Shown piece after piece: positions 28,761 through 37,334 of a DNA stretch of 64,000 bases. The DNA comes from Sphingomonas sp. Leaf343. GTDB taxonomy: Bacteria > Pseudomonadota > Alphaproteobacteria > Sphingomonadales > Sphingomonadaceae. The notes beneath the pieces were generated by a model, which ran no database searches, was not told the origin of the DNA, and worked only from the letters and a program-made list of their open reading frames with translations. Where the stretch lies: NCBI RefSeq assembly GCF_001423765.1, contig NZ_LMPG01000017.1, forward strand, positions 1-64,000. The letters run 5' to 3'. The stretch's first letter is position 1, and each line of letters starts with the position of its first letter. Both the position numbers and the translations under genes were made by a program.

Positions 28761-29123
28761 GGGCTAAGCAATTATCCCTGTTGATGAAATCTACCAGCCC
28801 ATGTCGAGGACAAAAGGCGGCCATATGTCTCCGGATCCGGCTCACGCGCCGACCTCCCGGGACCACCCCATAGCTCAGCGCTACCGTTAATGTATCGATT
28901 CGCTACAGGTAGCGCCGATTGCCGCTAGCGCCGAAAGCGAAATCCTTTGTTTTCAAGCAGATAGCAAAACGGCTTCGGAAAGCGATGGGCTTGGGCGCTC
29001 AACGTGCATTGCACCGCACCAAGATTTTGGTAATCATTGCAATGACGAGGCGCGTATCGGTCTTTGTTCCCTGTGGTTCGTCAAGCGAGCTGCGCTGGAC
29101 GTCGCAAAACATAAGGGGTCTGT
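28761..29123. other. Divergent intergenic region between wcaF-like gene and PEP-CTERM gene
   Basis: No coding frame here is convincing. Both flanking genes read outward, so promoters for each should lie inside. A possible sigma-54-type element at 28993-29008 is listed separately. AAGGGG 7 bases before the ATG at 29124 is a clear ribosome-binding site. Confidence 0.6.
28993..29008 (+). promoter_or_regulatory. Possible sigma-54 (-24/-12) promoter upstream of PEP-CTERM gene
   Basis: The sequence GGGCGCTCAACGTGCA keeps the invariant GG and GC 12 bases apart and matches TGGCAC-N5-TTGCA at 8 of 11 positions. Sigma-54 control of PEP-CTERM genes by PrsK/PrsR-type regulators is described for other exosortase bacteria, but no such regulator is in this window. 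Spacing to the start codon (about 115 bases) is long but possible. Confidence 0.25.
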
Positions 29124-29669
29124 ATGAATAATTTTCTCAAGATTGCCACGATGACTATGACGGGTCTGGCCGCCGTGGCGCTCACGGCACCGGCTCAGGC
29201 GGCGACGCCGATCGCCGTCAACGTGGCCCAGCTGTCGCCCGGCGTCTATGGCGCCGACTTCAGCGCGCTAGTAGCCGTTGGCACCAGCTCGACAACCTTC
29301 AACCTGATCTTCCCGGTCGCCGGAACCGGCTCGGTGAGCTTCACCAGCACGTTGTCGCGTTTGTCGGGCGTGCAGATCACTGCTGCGACTTTCAATGGCA
29401 TCAACGTCGATATCACGTCGTTCCCGAGCGGCAGGTTCAGCACGACCTACTCTGGCGGTGACGAAGTTTCGCTTTCGACGGGCAGGACGTTGCCGCTGGT
29501 CCTGACGACCTTCGCCCGCTCGACCGGCTACGTGAGCGGAAACATAACCTTCGCCAGCGCCGTGCCGGAACCCGCAAGCTGGGCACTGATGATCGGTGGC
29601 TTCGGCGTCATCGGTGGCACCCTTCGTCGCCGCACGGCGCAGGGAACGGCTGCCTATACCGCTGCGTAA
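29124..29669 (+). CDS. PEP-CTERM sorting-domain protein
   Basis: A 181-residue exported protein. A signal peptide (residues 1-26, ending APAQA) is followed by a Thr/Ser-rich beta-type body of unknown function and a textbook PEP-CTERM tail: Pro148-Glu149-Pro150, then ASWALMIGGFGVIGGTL and Arg168-170. The PEPxxWALMIxGFG style is typical of sphingomonads. It is the probable substrate of the exosortase at 5163: cut at the tail, then released or linked to the cell surface or EPS. The ATG has AAGGGG 7 bases upstream. Low-complexity Ser/Thr stretches may be glycosylated, which is a guess. Confidence 0.9.
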   Translation: MNNFLKIATMTMTGLAAVALTAPAQAATPIAVNVAQLSPGVYGADFSALVAVGTSSTTFNLIFPVAGTGSVSFTSTLSRLSGVQITAATFNGINVDITSFPSGRFSTTYSGGDEVSLSTGRTLPLVLTTFARSTGYVSGNITFASAVPEPASWALMIGGFGVIGGTLRRRTAQGTAAYTAA

Positions 29670-29677
29670 CAGGGTTG

Positions 29678-29714
29678 GAGCCATCTCCAGGCTTATGATG
29701 CCGAAAGATGGCTC
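29678..29714 (+). terminator. Stem-loop after PEP-CTERM gene
   Basis: GAGCCATCT (29678-29686) is perfectly complementary to AGATGGCTC (29706-29714), with a 19-base loop that holds a further GGC/GCC pair. It starts 8 bases after the stop codon. There is no run of T after it, so it may be a transcript-stabilising stem or a rho-assisted terminator. Confidence 0.4.
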
Positions 29715-29937
29715 TGCCCGGGTGAGGGTGCCAACCGGCTGGCAATCCTCCATTGAACGACAAAGAAGGGCGATATAGCGAGTCGGGGCGCACCAGCCGT
29801 TCACAAGTACGGCGGGATGCGGCATGGTTCGCAACGTCAAAATTTTGATTGGCGCAGCGCCCGGGCTGCTGGTAGCGGAAGTTTAATATGCTGTCGTTGA
29901 AGAGTGCTTCAGCGACAGCATAAACGAAGGTTCGATC

Positions 29938-30615
29938 ATGTTCGAGGCCACGTCCATCAATCGACCTGTTCCAGCTATCCAGCCTCCTATGGCGATCCAG
30001 CAGGTTGAGTTGCGCATGATCCGCCTGCTCGACATCGTTGTGTCTGCAGCAATGCTCGTTTTTCTTTTTCCCCTGCTTCTTCTGGTTTCCGCGGCGGTCT
30101 TCATTGCCGACCCGGGACCGGTGATTTTCAAGCAACGCCGCTTGGGCTGGGGTGGCAACACCTTCTTCTGCTTGAAATTTCGGTCCATGGCTCTGGATGC
30201 CGACAAGCGTCTGGCGGCGCTACTCCTGAATAATCCAACCGCGCGCGCCGAATGGGAGCGAGATCATAAACTGAAAGACGATCCGCGAGTTACGAGCATC
30301 GGGCGGATATTACGCAAGAGCAGTATCGACGAATTGCCGCAGCTATGGAATGTTCTGCGCGGCGACATGACCTTGGTCGGACCTCGACCGATCGTCGAGG
30401 CCGAAATTGTACGTTATGGTCGTTACTTTCAAGATTATTGCCGGGTTCAGCCAGGCTTAACCGGGTTGTGGCAGATCAGCGGTCGGAGTGCGACATCCTA
30501 CCGCCGCAGGGTCGCGCTCGACGTGATCTACGTTCGATCAAAATCCTTCAAGTTGAATCTGAAGATCTTGTCGATGACCATCCCCAGCGTCTTGCTTCTG
30601 AGCGGAGCATATTAG
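29938..30615 (+). CDS. Undecaprenyl-phosphate sugar phosphotransferase (WbaP/EpsL-C-like PGT)
   Basis: A 225-residue monotopic phosphoglycosyltransferase that starts repeat-unit synthesis by moving a sugar-phosphate to undecaprenyl phosphate. A single hydrophobic hairpin ([20 protein letters not shown]) is followed by the signature [22 protein letters not shown], the catalytic Asp-Glu in [20 protein letters not shown] and [15 protein letters not shown]. It has the bacterial_transf domain only, without the N-terminal membrane region of WcaJ/GumD proteins (compare 59476). It is the likely initiating transferase of system 1. The N-terminal ~27 residues before the helix are extra; the ATG at 30018 could be used instead. 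Confidence 0.92.
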   Translation: MFEATSINRPVPAIQPPMAIQQVELRMIRLLDIVVSAAMLVFLFPLLLLVSAAVFIADPGPVIFKQRRLGWGGNTFFCLKFRSMALDADKRLAALLLNNPTARAEWERDHKLKDDPRVTSIGRILRKSSIDELPQLWNVLRGDMTLVGPRPIVEAEIVRYGRYFQDYCRVQPGLTGLWQISGRSATSYRRRVALDVIYVRSKSFKLNLKILSMTIPSVLLLSGAY

Positions 30616-30639
30616 CCTGACGACTGGGAGCACACTGCC

Positions 30640-30831
30640 CTATAATATCAGAGTGACAAGCAGGCCCCATAAAGCGACGCTGCCTAAAACGCTCGTCATC
30701 ACACCAAATGCAAGCGATCGGTTCGAACGCGTTATTTCATTATTTTGCTCGGACTGCAGGTGGACCACATGGAAACCACCGGTCGTGCGACCGCGAACGA
30801 TGTCAGGCTGCAGATAGGCAATGTGTGACAT
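30640..30831 (-). CDS. Small membrane protein of 63 residues, unknown
   Basis: The frame has a strong ribosome site (AGGAGAGGA about 4 bases before the ATG) and encodes a short polar N-terminal half followed by one hydrophobic helix at the C-terminus (MTSVLGSVALWGLLVTLIL), which suggests a tail-anchored peptide. It converges on the phosphoglycosyltransferase gene. I do not recognise a family. The remaining sequence from 30832 to 31050 shows no gene. Confidence 0.45.
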   Translation of the reverse strand: MSHIAYLQPDIVRGRTTGGFHVVHLQSEQNNEITRSNRSLAFGVMTSVLGSVALWGLLVTLIL

Positions 30832-31067
30832 TTTATCCTCTCCTGTCGTTTTTAACGACTATAGAGCCGGCATGTTCCCATAGAAGGAAGCCGTGTGCAA
30901 CGCCCTTTTGCTCTCAAGATCGAGAGGCTCCGTCGCTTGTGGTAATGCGGATGTTGAAGGGGCAAATATCTAATTCGACGAAAAAAGAGCGGAATTTCGC
31001 CACCGCATCCGCAATTTATCGAGATCCCTATCACCTGATGGGTCGTCCTAGGCTCAAGACTCTTTGG

Positions 31068-31457
31068 TCATAACCAGAAGATGACGGTGGCCGCGAGCGC
31101 GACGGCAGAGAAGAAGACGGTTGGGCAGCGGTCGTAGCGAGTGGCGACGCGGCGCCAATCCTTCAGACGGCCGAACATGATCTCGATGCGGCTGCGGCAC
31201 CGGTAGCGACGCTTGTCGTATCTGACCGGCTCGTTACGCGATTTCCGACCTGGGATGCAGGGCTGGATGCCTTTGGCTTCCAGGGCATCCCTGAACCAGT
31301 CGGCATCATAGCCACGGTCGCCGAGCAGCCACTGCGCCTTCGGAAGGTCGTCGAGGAGGGCTGCCGCGCCAGTGTAGTCGCTGACCTGCCCGGCGGTCAT
31401 GAAGAAACTCAGGGGCCGCCCATCCGCATCCCTGACGGCGTGCAGTTTGGTGTTCAT
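31068..31457 (-). CDS. IS5-type transposase, second frame (OrfB)
   Basis: C-terminal DDE half: KLHAVRDADGRPLSFFMTAG, then WLLGDRGYDADWFRDAL with the second catalytic Asp, and YRCRSRIEIMFGRLKDWRRV with the Y-(2)-R-(3)-E-(6)-K signature of IS4/IS5-type transposases. It is expressed probably only by -1 frameshifting from OrfA; the ATG at 31457 may be a start for a short product. Catalytic residues look intact, so the element may be active. Confidence 0.82.
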   Translation of the reverse strand: MNTKLHAVRDADGRPLSFFMTAGQVSDYTGAAALLDDLPKAQWLLGDRGYDADWFRDALEAKGIQPCIPGRKSRNEPVRYDKRRYRCRSRIEIMFGRLKDWRRVATRYDRCPTVFFSAVALAATVIFWL

Positions 31458-31477
31458 GCCGCCTTTGGTGCGGCCGA

Positions 31478-31825
31478 TCAGGCGGCCGAGATCCCCTTTT
31501 TAACCCGCAGGCTCGATGCCGTGCGGTGTGCCTTCAGGTAGGTCGCGTCGATCATGACTGTCTTCGGCACGGCCTCCGCTGCCGCGAGACCCTCCATCAC
31601 ACGGAGGAAAACGCCCCGTTCACCCCAGCGCTTCCACCGGTTGTACAGCGTCTTGTGCGGACCATACGCGCTCGGTGCATCACACCAGCGCAGTCCGTTG
31701 CGATTGACGAAGACGATGCCACTCAGCACCCGCCGGTCATCGACCCGCGGCTTGCCATGGCTCCTGGGGAAGTACGGCCGCAGGCGCGCCATCTGCTCAT
31801 CCGTCAGCCAGTACAGGTCGCTCAT
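31478..31825 (-). CDS. IS5-type transposase, first frame (OrfA)
   Basis: N-terminal DUF4096-type portion beginning MSDLYWLTDEQMARLRPYF, with RVLSGIVFVNRNGLRWCDAP and the first catalytic Asp in VMIDATYLKAHR. The frame stops at 31478 shortly after the run AAAAAGGGG (minus strand, 31493-31501). A -1 shift at that run gives KGDLGRLIGRTKGGMNTKL and joins OrfB, as known for IS427-type elements, so the two frames probably make one transposase of about 250 residues. A longer start at 31840 is also open. Confidence 0.82.
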   Translation of the reverse strand: MSDLYWLTDEQMARLRPYFPRSHGKPRVDDRRVLSGIVFVNRNGLRWCDAPSAYGPHKTLYNRWKRWGERGVFLRVMEGLAAAEAVPKTVMIDATYLKAHRTASSLRVKKGISAA

Positions 31826-31992
31826 CCACGCTCTCCTCACGGAGCCTGAATCAGATCGCGCCTCTCACATCAATGGGTCCTGACCCTAGATACGAATCTC
31901 GTGTTTATATGTACCGCTTGTTTGTCTTCGGCAACCGCATCATTTCTATGAAGAAGATATAGAGATTATGCATGCTCCGAGCGGGTCCGCTA

Positions 31993-33042
31993 GAGCGGTT
32001 TTCAGGTGAACTGAATCATCAGGGATTCACGCGGCGAGGGTTTTCTGATTCATGATCCGTGCTGGCGAAGGAGGCTGGCATGAATGGGTCGAGCTTTATC
32101 GCGTGATCTGCGGGATCGTGTCGTTGCTGCTGTTGAAGGCGGGCTATCGTGCCGACAGGCGGCGGAGTGGTTCGGTGTCAGCGCGGCGAGCGTGATCCGC
32201 TGGCGGCAACTGGTGCTCGCGCATGGCACGCCAGCAGGCAAGGTCAGAGGTGGTGATCGCCGGACAGCAAAGATCGAGGATCATGCAGCCTTCATCCTGG
32301 CTGCGATCGAACGGCAGCCGGACTCGACACTGGCGGAGTTGCGGGAGATGCTGGCTGGGCGCGGCGTAAGCGTCAGCATCGCCACGCTGTGGCGTTTCTT
32401 TGCCCGGCACGGGATCACGCGCAAAAAAGACCGGCCACGCGACGGAGCAGGGCCGCCCCGACGTCCTGAAGCACCGCGAGGCGTGGTTCGAGGGTCAGCT
32501 CGATCTGGATCCCGACACGCTGATCGTCATCGACGAAACCTGGGCATCCACCAACATGGCCCGTGGCCATGGGCGATGCCGACGCGGCCAGCGAATGCGC
32601 GCCGGCATTCCCTTCGGGCACTGGAAGACCACCACCTTTACAGCCGGCCTGCGCCGCACCGGCATGGTCGCACCCTGGGTGCTCGACGGGCCGATGAACG
32701 CCGATGCGTTCCTCACCTATGTGACCCGTGTTCTCGTACCCGAACTGGAACGCGGTGACATCGTCATCATGGATAACCTGTCGAGCCATAAGACACCCGC
32801 CGTGCGCGCCGCCATCGAGAGCAGAGGCGCAACGCTCCTGTTCCTCCCGCCGTACAGCCCCGACTTCAACCCGATCGAGCAGGCATTCCCGAAGCTGAAG
32901 GCGCATCTGCGCAAAGCTGCCGAACGGACCATCCATGGCCTGTGGAACGCCATCGGCCGCATCCTCGACCTCTACTCGCCACAGGAATGCGCCAACTACT
33001 TCGCCGCCTGCGGGTATGATGCAGACTGATCGAAAACTGCTC
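31993..33042 (+). mobile_element. IS630-family element, about 1050 bp
   Basis: The ends are GAGCGGTTTTC (31993-32003) and GAAAACTGCTC (33032-33042), inverted with one mismatch, flanked by the TA dinucleotide expected for IS630-type insertion (31991-31992 and 33043-33044). One transposase in two overlapping frames lies inside. The right end abuts the stop codon of the glycosyltransferase gene at 33042-34034 (see findings). Confidence 0.85.
32084..33029 (+). CDS. IS630-type transposase in two frames
   Basis: The first frame (from 32084) gives the N-terminal helix-turn-helix: LSRDLRDRVVAAVEGGLSCR, then WFGVSAASVIRWRQL and a winged-helix half ending RHGITRKK. The second frame (to 33029) gives the DDE domain: LIVIDETWASTNMARGHGR, VIMDNLSSHKTPAVRAAI and FLPPYSPDFNPIEQAFPKLK, with catalytic Asp, Asp and Glu all present. 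The switch falls at AAAAAA (32423-32428); it requires a +1 change of frame, so it is either transcriptional slippage or frameshifting at the A-run, or a 1-base defect in this copy. A single protein of about 314 residues would result. Confidence 0.85.
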
Positions 33043-34034
33043 TAACGCTGTATTTTTTTTACGGTCATACGCCTTAGCACCGTTATCATCTGGGCCGGAA
33101 GCGATCTAATTCTGTCGAATTTCTGGTATTTGTTCAGCTTCTTTTGAAAGCTTGTTATGAATTCGAGTGCTTCATTATGACTTGCAAATAGCTTTTGATC
33201 GAACCAGAATTTACTAATCAGAACATGCTGTGGCAAATCAAATCTTGCAATAGCCTTTCTATGTACAGAGAAAAATGGTTCCGCACCATCAGAAGCTACC
33301 CGAATTGCAAATTTACAATCATCCACCGAAAAAAGATGGCCCCATACAATTTGACAAAATCGTTGATGGAAATGGAAGAAGTCCTCCAGCTTAATGCCCT
33401 TTGACAAAAGCCAGCCTGAATATAAGAAGAATTCTGTGAGTTCTTGTACAACAAATTCGTCCGGAAAGCTCCTCCCTGATTTTTGCTCTATATCTATCAT
33501 CATGTCGCGAACCAAATTTGTGTCAAAAATAAAGGGCGTTACCGTCGCCGTAAATTGCAATGCATGCTCTTCTGGATTTACGCCTAAGTACTTTAGCACG
33601 TAATTTAGAACATCATAAAGAGGATGATCAATGTAGCTATATACATTAACGGTTGGGCGGCCACTTTCATCTTCTAGAAATCTTATATCTAGATTATTAA
33701 TAAGATGGGTTTTTGCATCAAGAACGACATAACGATCAGACTTAATATAATTTGCTACAGCAAATTTCTGAACCTGCTGACTACGCCAACCCTTGGTCAG
33801 AGGTACATTACAAATTTCTTTAGCTTGATAGAAGCGCACTAATGACTTTAGTGGACCATATTCCTCCTTGATCTTACTTATTTGGCTCTGCCCTAGTGGT
33901 CTAGAATCGTTATTTATTACTACTATTTCACTAACAATTGTTGGATTTAAATATAACGACATTGAGCGGGCTTGAAGAAGAAGTAATTCTAGTTCAGCCC
34001 CGAACACTATCGTGACAAATGCATACTGATGCAT
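33042..34034 (-). CDS. DUF6492-type putative glycosyltransferase
   Basis: A 330-residue protein beginning MHQYAFVTIVFGAELELLLL, then SMSLYLNPTIVSEIVVINND and YVVLDAKTHLINNLD, a pattern I associate with DUF6492 GT-A-like proteins found in polysaccharide loci. The start at 34034 has an AAAGGG site 8 bases upstream; 34085 is a longer alternative. The DNA is strongly AT-rich compared with its neighbours, suggesting recent acquisition. The TAG stop is formed by the TA target site plus the first base of the IS630 element, so the reading frame ends exactly at the insertion. Donor and acceptor are unknown. Confidence 0.7.
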   Translation of the reverse strand: MHQYAFVTIVFGAELELLLLQARSMSLYLNPTIVSEIVVINNDSRPLGQSQISKIKEEYGPLKSLVRFYQAKEICNVPLTKGWRSQQVQKFAVANYIKSDRYVVLDAKTHLINNLDIRFLEDESGRPTVNVYSYIDHPLYDVLNYVLKYLGVNPEEHALQFTATVTPFIFDTNLVRDMMIDIEQKSGRSFPDEFVVQELTEFFLYSGWLLSKGIKLEDFFHFHQRFCQIVWGHLFSVDDCKFAIRVASDGAEPFFSVHRKAIARFDLPQHVLISKFWFDQKLFASHNEALEFITSFQKKLNKYQKFDRIRSLPAQMITVLRRMTVKKIQR

Positions 34035-34225
34035 AGCAGACCCTTTAATCGCTTTATTATATTCAACCTTAATGGAATCGCACATCTACATCGAAACGCC
34101 ATCATCGCCAATCAGCCAAACACGAACGTCCTTGAACAGGTATGTAATATAGTTATTACACCTGATAAAGGACATTATCAGATATAATTAGGCAAGCGCA
34201 CTTTGTGGTGTTCAGAATCGACGGG

Positions 34226-35977
34226 TTACAGCGCGGAAATCAGCAATGCGTATAGCTGCTCGTAATTGACGGAATAGAGATCGCCCCCTCGCTCAGCGTC
34301 GCTCCGGGCCTCATCGTCGACGCCAGCATCTCCTGGCTGGGCCGGCCAAACGGTATGTCGCACGATGCTAGTCGCCAGCGCGTCCAATCCTTCAGCTTCA
34401 AAAGCGGCGATGATGTCCTGAGCGATAACGCCATAGTGGAGTACCGCCCGGTTCCCGTCGCGGTCGTATTCGGAGTTCAGGCGGAACGCGCCCAGCAACC
34501 CCTTGCAACGTCGCGCCACTGCACGTTCGCGTTCATCGATCGGCCGGATATCACGCTTGACCCGCCGGTCGGACGTCACCCGAAATGCTGTCTGGGTATA
34601 GCCGCCTGCCCAAGGCAACGCTGCGGTTCCGCACAAGGTCGCGTTGGGCGCACTGCCTTCAATCGCCTGCGCGCCCCCGCGACCGATCCGGACCACCGGG
34701 TGGTCCCCGGCAGCGACAATCCATCCACCACCAGTGTTCGCGTTATGCAGAACGTGATCGTTCGTCGATGTCTGCAGGCGGCCATTGATCCGGCCGGCTT
34801 CGTCGCAGAACTGAAGTTGGATCGTGTCGCCCTGCCACCGGGCAGCGACCCCTCGCGCTTCGCGCATCGCGGCAGCGGTGGCTGTAATCAACGGATCAAC
34901 CGACGTGGGATTGGCGCCGAATGCCAGTCGCCCGTGTCGCAGTGCTGCGACATTGCCCACACCCGGACCACCAATATCCGCTTCGCAATCAATCACCGTA
35001 CCCGACGCCTGCACGCCGAACACGATTCCAGCCTTGCCACCGGACGTGATCCGTGATGCGATGAAGCTGCCCCGACCGCGCTCGACATGCACCTGCTCCC
35101 TAGCACCGGCAATGACCTGACAGCCCAGCATCATTAAGCTCTTGGTCTGATCGGCGCCATTAAAGTAAAGGTTATACTGCCCGGAATTGCTTTCGAAATG
35201 CGCGCCGATATAGTTTGTTGAGCCGGCATTCTCATGTTCCACGACTTTCTTGCTATCCCTATCATGGCCGCGTTCGTTGTTTCCTTCGATCTCGCCGCCC
35301 CAAAAACTGAAGACGCCGTTCGGATTATTGCTGGTGTATATGGCAGTATCGCATTTTACGATGCGCGTAGAATACAGGTTGATACTGTTCGGCGCAAAAT
35401 CGGGCGTTTCGGTAGCATATAATCCATAGCCGCTATCGCGCAGCGTCAAATTGTAGGCGTCCCATAACAAGCCACCGGTCGAGCGGACGGCATATCGAAA
35501 TTGTCGGTATATCCCGTCTGCCAAGAACACGTCCGCGGTGTTTTCGATAGCAACGGCGGCGGAATCGGTGCCTTCCTTTCCCGGACCGGTGAGATTTATC
35601 CCCCTGATCCGGGCGTTCAACCGATGCTCGGGTCCAGGATCGGCCAGATCGCCCAGCTTGAAGACGGGCGCGTTACCACCGACGATCTCGCCCCCGTTGG
35701 ATTGCAGCGTGACGCCGCCATGATAATCGCCGGTCAGGACTATCGGCACCCGACTTGTTATCCTGCCGGTCGGCAGTGTCACTCCACCCGCTTGGAGGCT
35801 TTTTTTTACCTCATCGACTGCGCTCTGGATCATGGCGGAACGGTCGGACCCAGGTGGACCGTCGGAAACGGAAGTGTCGGATTGAACCTGCCGGGCGGAA
35901 GGGACGCCGGCAGCCAAGCCGCCGAGCATCACGCCAAGCGTGGCGCGCCTGTCGATATTACTGTGCACGTCGTTCAC
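34226..35977 (-). CDS. Beta-helix (pectin-lyase-fold) protein with C-terminal peptidase S74 chaperone domain
   Basis: A 583-residue protein of tailspike-like layout. The N-terminus has a twin-arginine-like signal (DRRATLGVMLGGLAAG). Residues ~45-300 look like a right-handed beta-helix: repeated short turns such as GVTLQSNGGEIVGGNAPVF and NYIGAHFESNSGQYNLYFNG. The last ~115 residues start with SDRRVKRDIRPI and contain HYGVIAQDI, the S74 intramolecular-chaperone motif; Ser469 and Lys474 have the five-residue spacing of the catalytic Ser-Lys pair. In phage these domains trimerise the fibre and cleave themselves off. No other phage gene is nearby; the neighbours are polysaccharide genes, so it may be a polysaccharide lyase or hydrolase. 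The start is a GTG without a clear ribosome site. Confidence 0.8.
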   Translation of the reverse strand: MNDVHSNIDRRATLGVMLGGLAAGVPSARQVQSDTSVSDGPPGSDRSAMIQSAVDEVKKSLQAGGVTLPTGRITSRVPIVLTGDYHGGVTLQSNGGEIVGGNAPVFKLGDLADPGPEHRLNARIRGINLTGPGKEGTDSAAVAIENTADVFLADGIYRQFRYAVRSTGGLLWDAYNLTLRDSGYGLYATETPDFAPNSINLYSTRIVKCDTAIYTSNNPNGVFSFWGGEIEGNNERGHDRDSKKVVEHENAGSTNYIGAHFESNSGQYNLYFNGADQTKSLMMLGCQVIAGAREQVHVERGRGSFIASRITSGGKAGIVFGVQASGTVIDCEADIGGPGVGNVAALRHGRLAFGANPTSVDPLITATAAAMREARGVAARWQGDTIQLQFCDEAGRINGRLQTSTNDHVLHNANTGGGWIVAAGDHPVVRIGRGGAQAIEGSAPNATLCGTAALPWAGGYTQTAFRVTSDRRVKRDIRPIDERERAVARRCKGLLGAFRLNSEYDRDGNRAVLHYGVIAQDIIAAFEAEGLDALATSIVRHTVWPAQPGDAGVDDEARSDAERGGDLYSVNYEQLYALLISAL

Positions 35978-36056
35978 TATCGGGGATGGGCGCTACTTTA
36001 ACAAGCTGGCCAACCCTTTGCGACCCCGGTTGCTGCGTCGAACGGCTGCCGCGCGT

Positions 36057-37334
36057 CTATTCCGGTCGGATGGCGACCGACCGTATGACGGCATCCAGCA
36101 TGCTGCCGCTGGATCCGCCCGACACGACGATGTCGAGATACTGGGCATCGCAACCGGCAGGCAACACGAAATCGCCTGAGATCATGCGGGCGCTTACGCG
36201 TTGCGACCACACCGGCTGATCGCCCGGCTGTGCCGGGCATCGGATCTGGGCCCCCACCGCCGCTCCATCGCCTCCCTCGAACTTCGAGAGAACGATGCCG
36301 ATATGGTATCTCCCTGGCGTGAGATAGAGCAGTTTAGTAGCGATGTTGGTGGTCGTCAGGGCGTTCGCCGACAGGAGTAGTGACGGCTTGCCCGCGTCAT
36401 CCAAGACTAGGCCGGACGATGCATCCGCCTGCGCCTTGGTCTGCCACCCTATCGCCCCATAGCGTGTGTCCATGTCCGCTTTGTCAAATCCCGGATCGAC
36501 AAGCCGCAGAGGCGTGGCACCAGGCATCGTCAGGTATATCCGGCGAGCATCGGCGAACCGGTTTTCCGCCACCAGTCGCGCGATCAGTCCCACAGCCTGT
36601 TCGTGCGCCATTTGCCGATTTTTAAGCCCGCCCGACTCCACGGTCAGCGCTACCAGCGACCTCAGGTCCTTACTATTGGCGAGCGCATACGACGCAAATT
36701 GCGGAGCCCAGATCTCGTCGGTGCCGATATAATGGCCCAGGGCCTCACGGATGGCCGGATCGCTCAGCGTGTTGAGCAAAATCGGGAACAACACATTGTG
36801 GCTGGACGGCTTGTTACGAAGAACGATGTCGTAATGGACCAGTGCCGTGCGGATATCGCCGCGCTGGACCGCATCCTCGATCAGCCAGAATTGCGAAGGT
36901 GCGTCGCGCCGCGACTGGTGCTGTGCCTGAAGGATCAGAGCGCGGCCGGTCCGCTCGTCCCCACGCGCGGCTGCGACAAAGCCAAGGACCCGCAGCGCTG
37001 TTGGATTGAGCGCCTGCAACCGAAGCGCCGAACGGGCCAACTCACCGGTTTCAGGGGTGGGATTTAGCGGCTTCTGCATCAGCAGGCGTTCCGCCCAGCC
37101 GCCCACAGCCAGGCTGTCGATCGGCATCATGCGAGCGGCCAATTCCGGGTTTCCACGTCGCACCAGCGTCGATGCCGTCAACGCCAGCGACAGCCCCGCC
37201 GCGATCACCCCCAGCGCGGCGACCAGCAATATGCGGGGTAGCGCAAGCCGCGCCAGTGCGGCGCGATAAGGCCCGACGGGCCTCCGGTTCGACTGGCGGG
37301 CGCTCGTGGCGCTGTCTCGCCGACGGCTGCTCAC
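36057..37334 (-). CDS. Membrane-anchored protein with repeat-like helices, unknown function
   Basis: A 425-residue protein with one N-terminal transmembrane helix (ILLVAALGVIAAGLSLALTA) after a basic cytoplasmic start. Residues ~95-290 are helical pairs resembling TPR-type repeats (LARSALRLQALNPTALRVLG, GDIRTALVHYDIVLRNKPSS). The last ~130 residues switch to beta-strand patterns (LLYLTPGRYHIGIVLSKFEG) with two cysteines, like a carbohydrate-binding sandwich. It is read from a GTG overlapping the upstream ligase stop (GTGA), so it likely works with that protein at the periplasmic face of the inner membrane. I do not recognise a named family. Confidence 0.75.
   Translation of the reverse strand: MSSRRRDSATSARQSNRRPVGPYRAALARLALPRILLVAALGVIAAGLSLALTASTLVRRGNPELAARMMPIDSLAVGGWAERLLMQKPLNPTPETGELARSALRLQALNPTALRVLGFVAAARGDERTGRALILQAQHQSRRDAPSQFWLIEDAVQRGDIRTALVHYDIVLRNKPSSHNVLFPILLNTLSDPAIREALGHYIGTDEIWAPQFASYALANSKDLRSLVALTVESGGLKNRQMAHEQAVGLIARLVAENRFADARRIYLTMPGATPLRLVDPGFDKADMDTRYGAIGWQTKAQADASSGLVLDDAGKPSLLLSANALTTTNIATKLLYLTPGRYHIGIVLSKFEGGDGAAVGAQIRCPAQPGDQPVWSQRVSARMISGDFVLPAGCDAQYLDIVVSGGSSGSMLDAVIRSVAIRPE

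Larger units (their letters stand above)
31051..31886 (-). mobile_element. IS5-family element (IS427-like), about 836 bp
   Basis: The ends are imperfect inverted repeats: GGCTCAAGACTCTTTG at 31051-31066 against GGGTCAGGACCCATTG read from 31886 back to 31871 (12 of 16 match). The element is flanked by TA on both sides (31049-31050 and 31887-31888), within CTAG as seen for IS5-type targets. Two transposase frames on the minus strand fill it. It lies between the small membrane peptide and the IS630-type element, in a stretch without polysaccharide genes. Confidence 0.8.

Noticed and set aside
34226..35977. Prophage tail-fibre gene
   Set aside because: Despite the S74 domain, no capsid, tail, integrase or lysis gene is present in the flanks, and the protein has an export-type N-terminus; kept as a host protein with phage-like fold.
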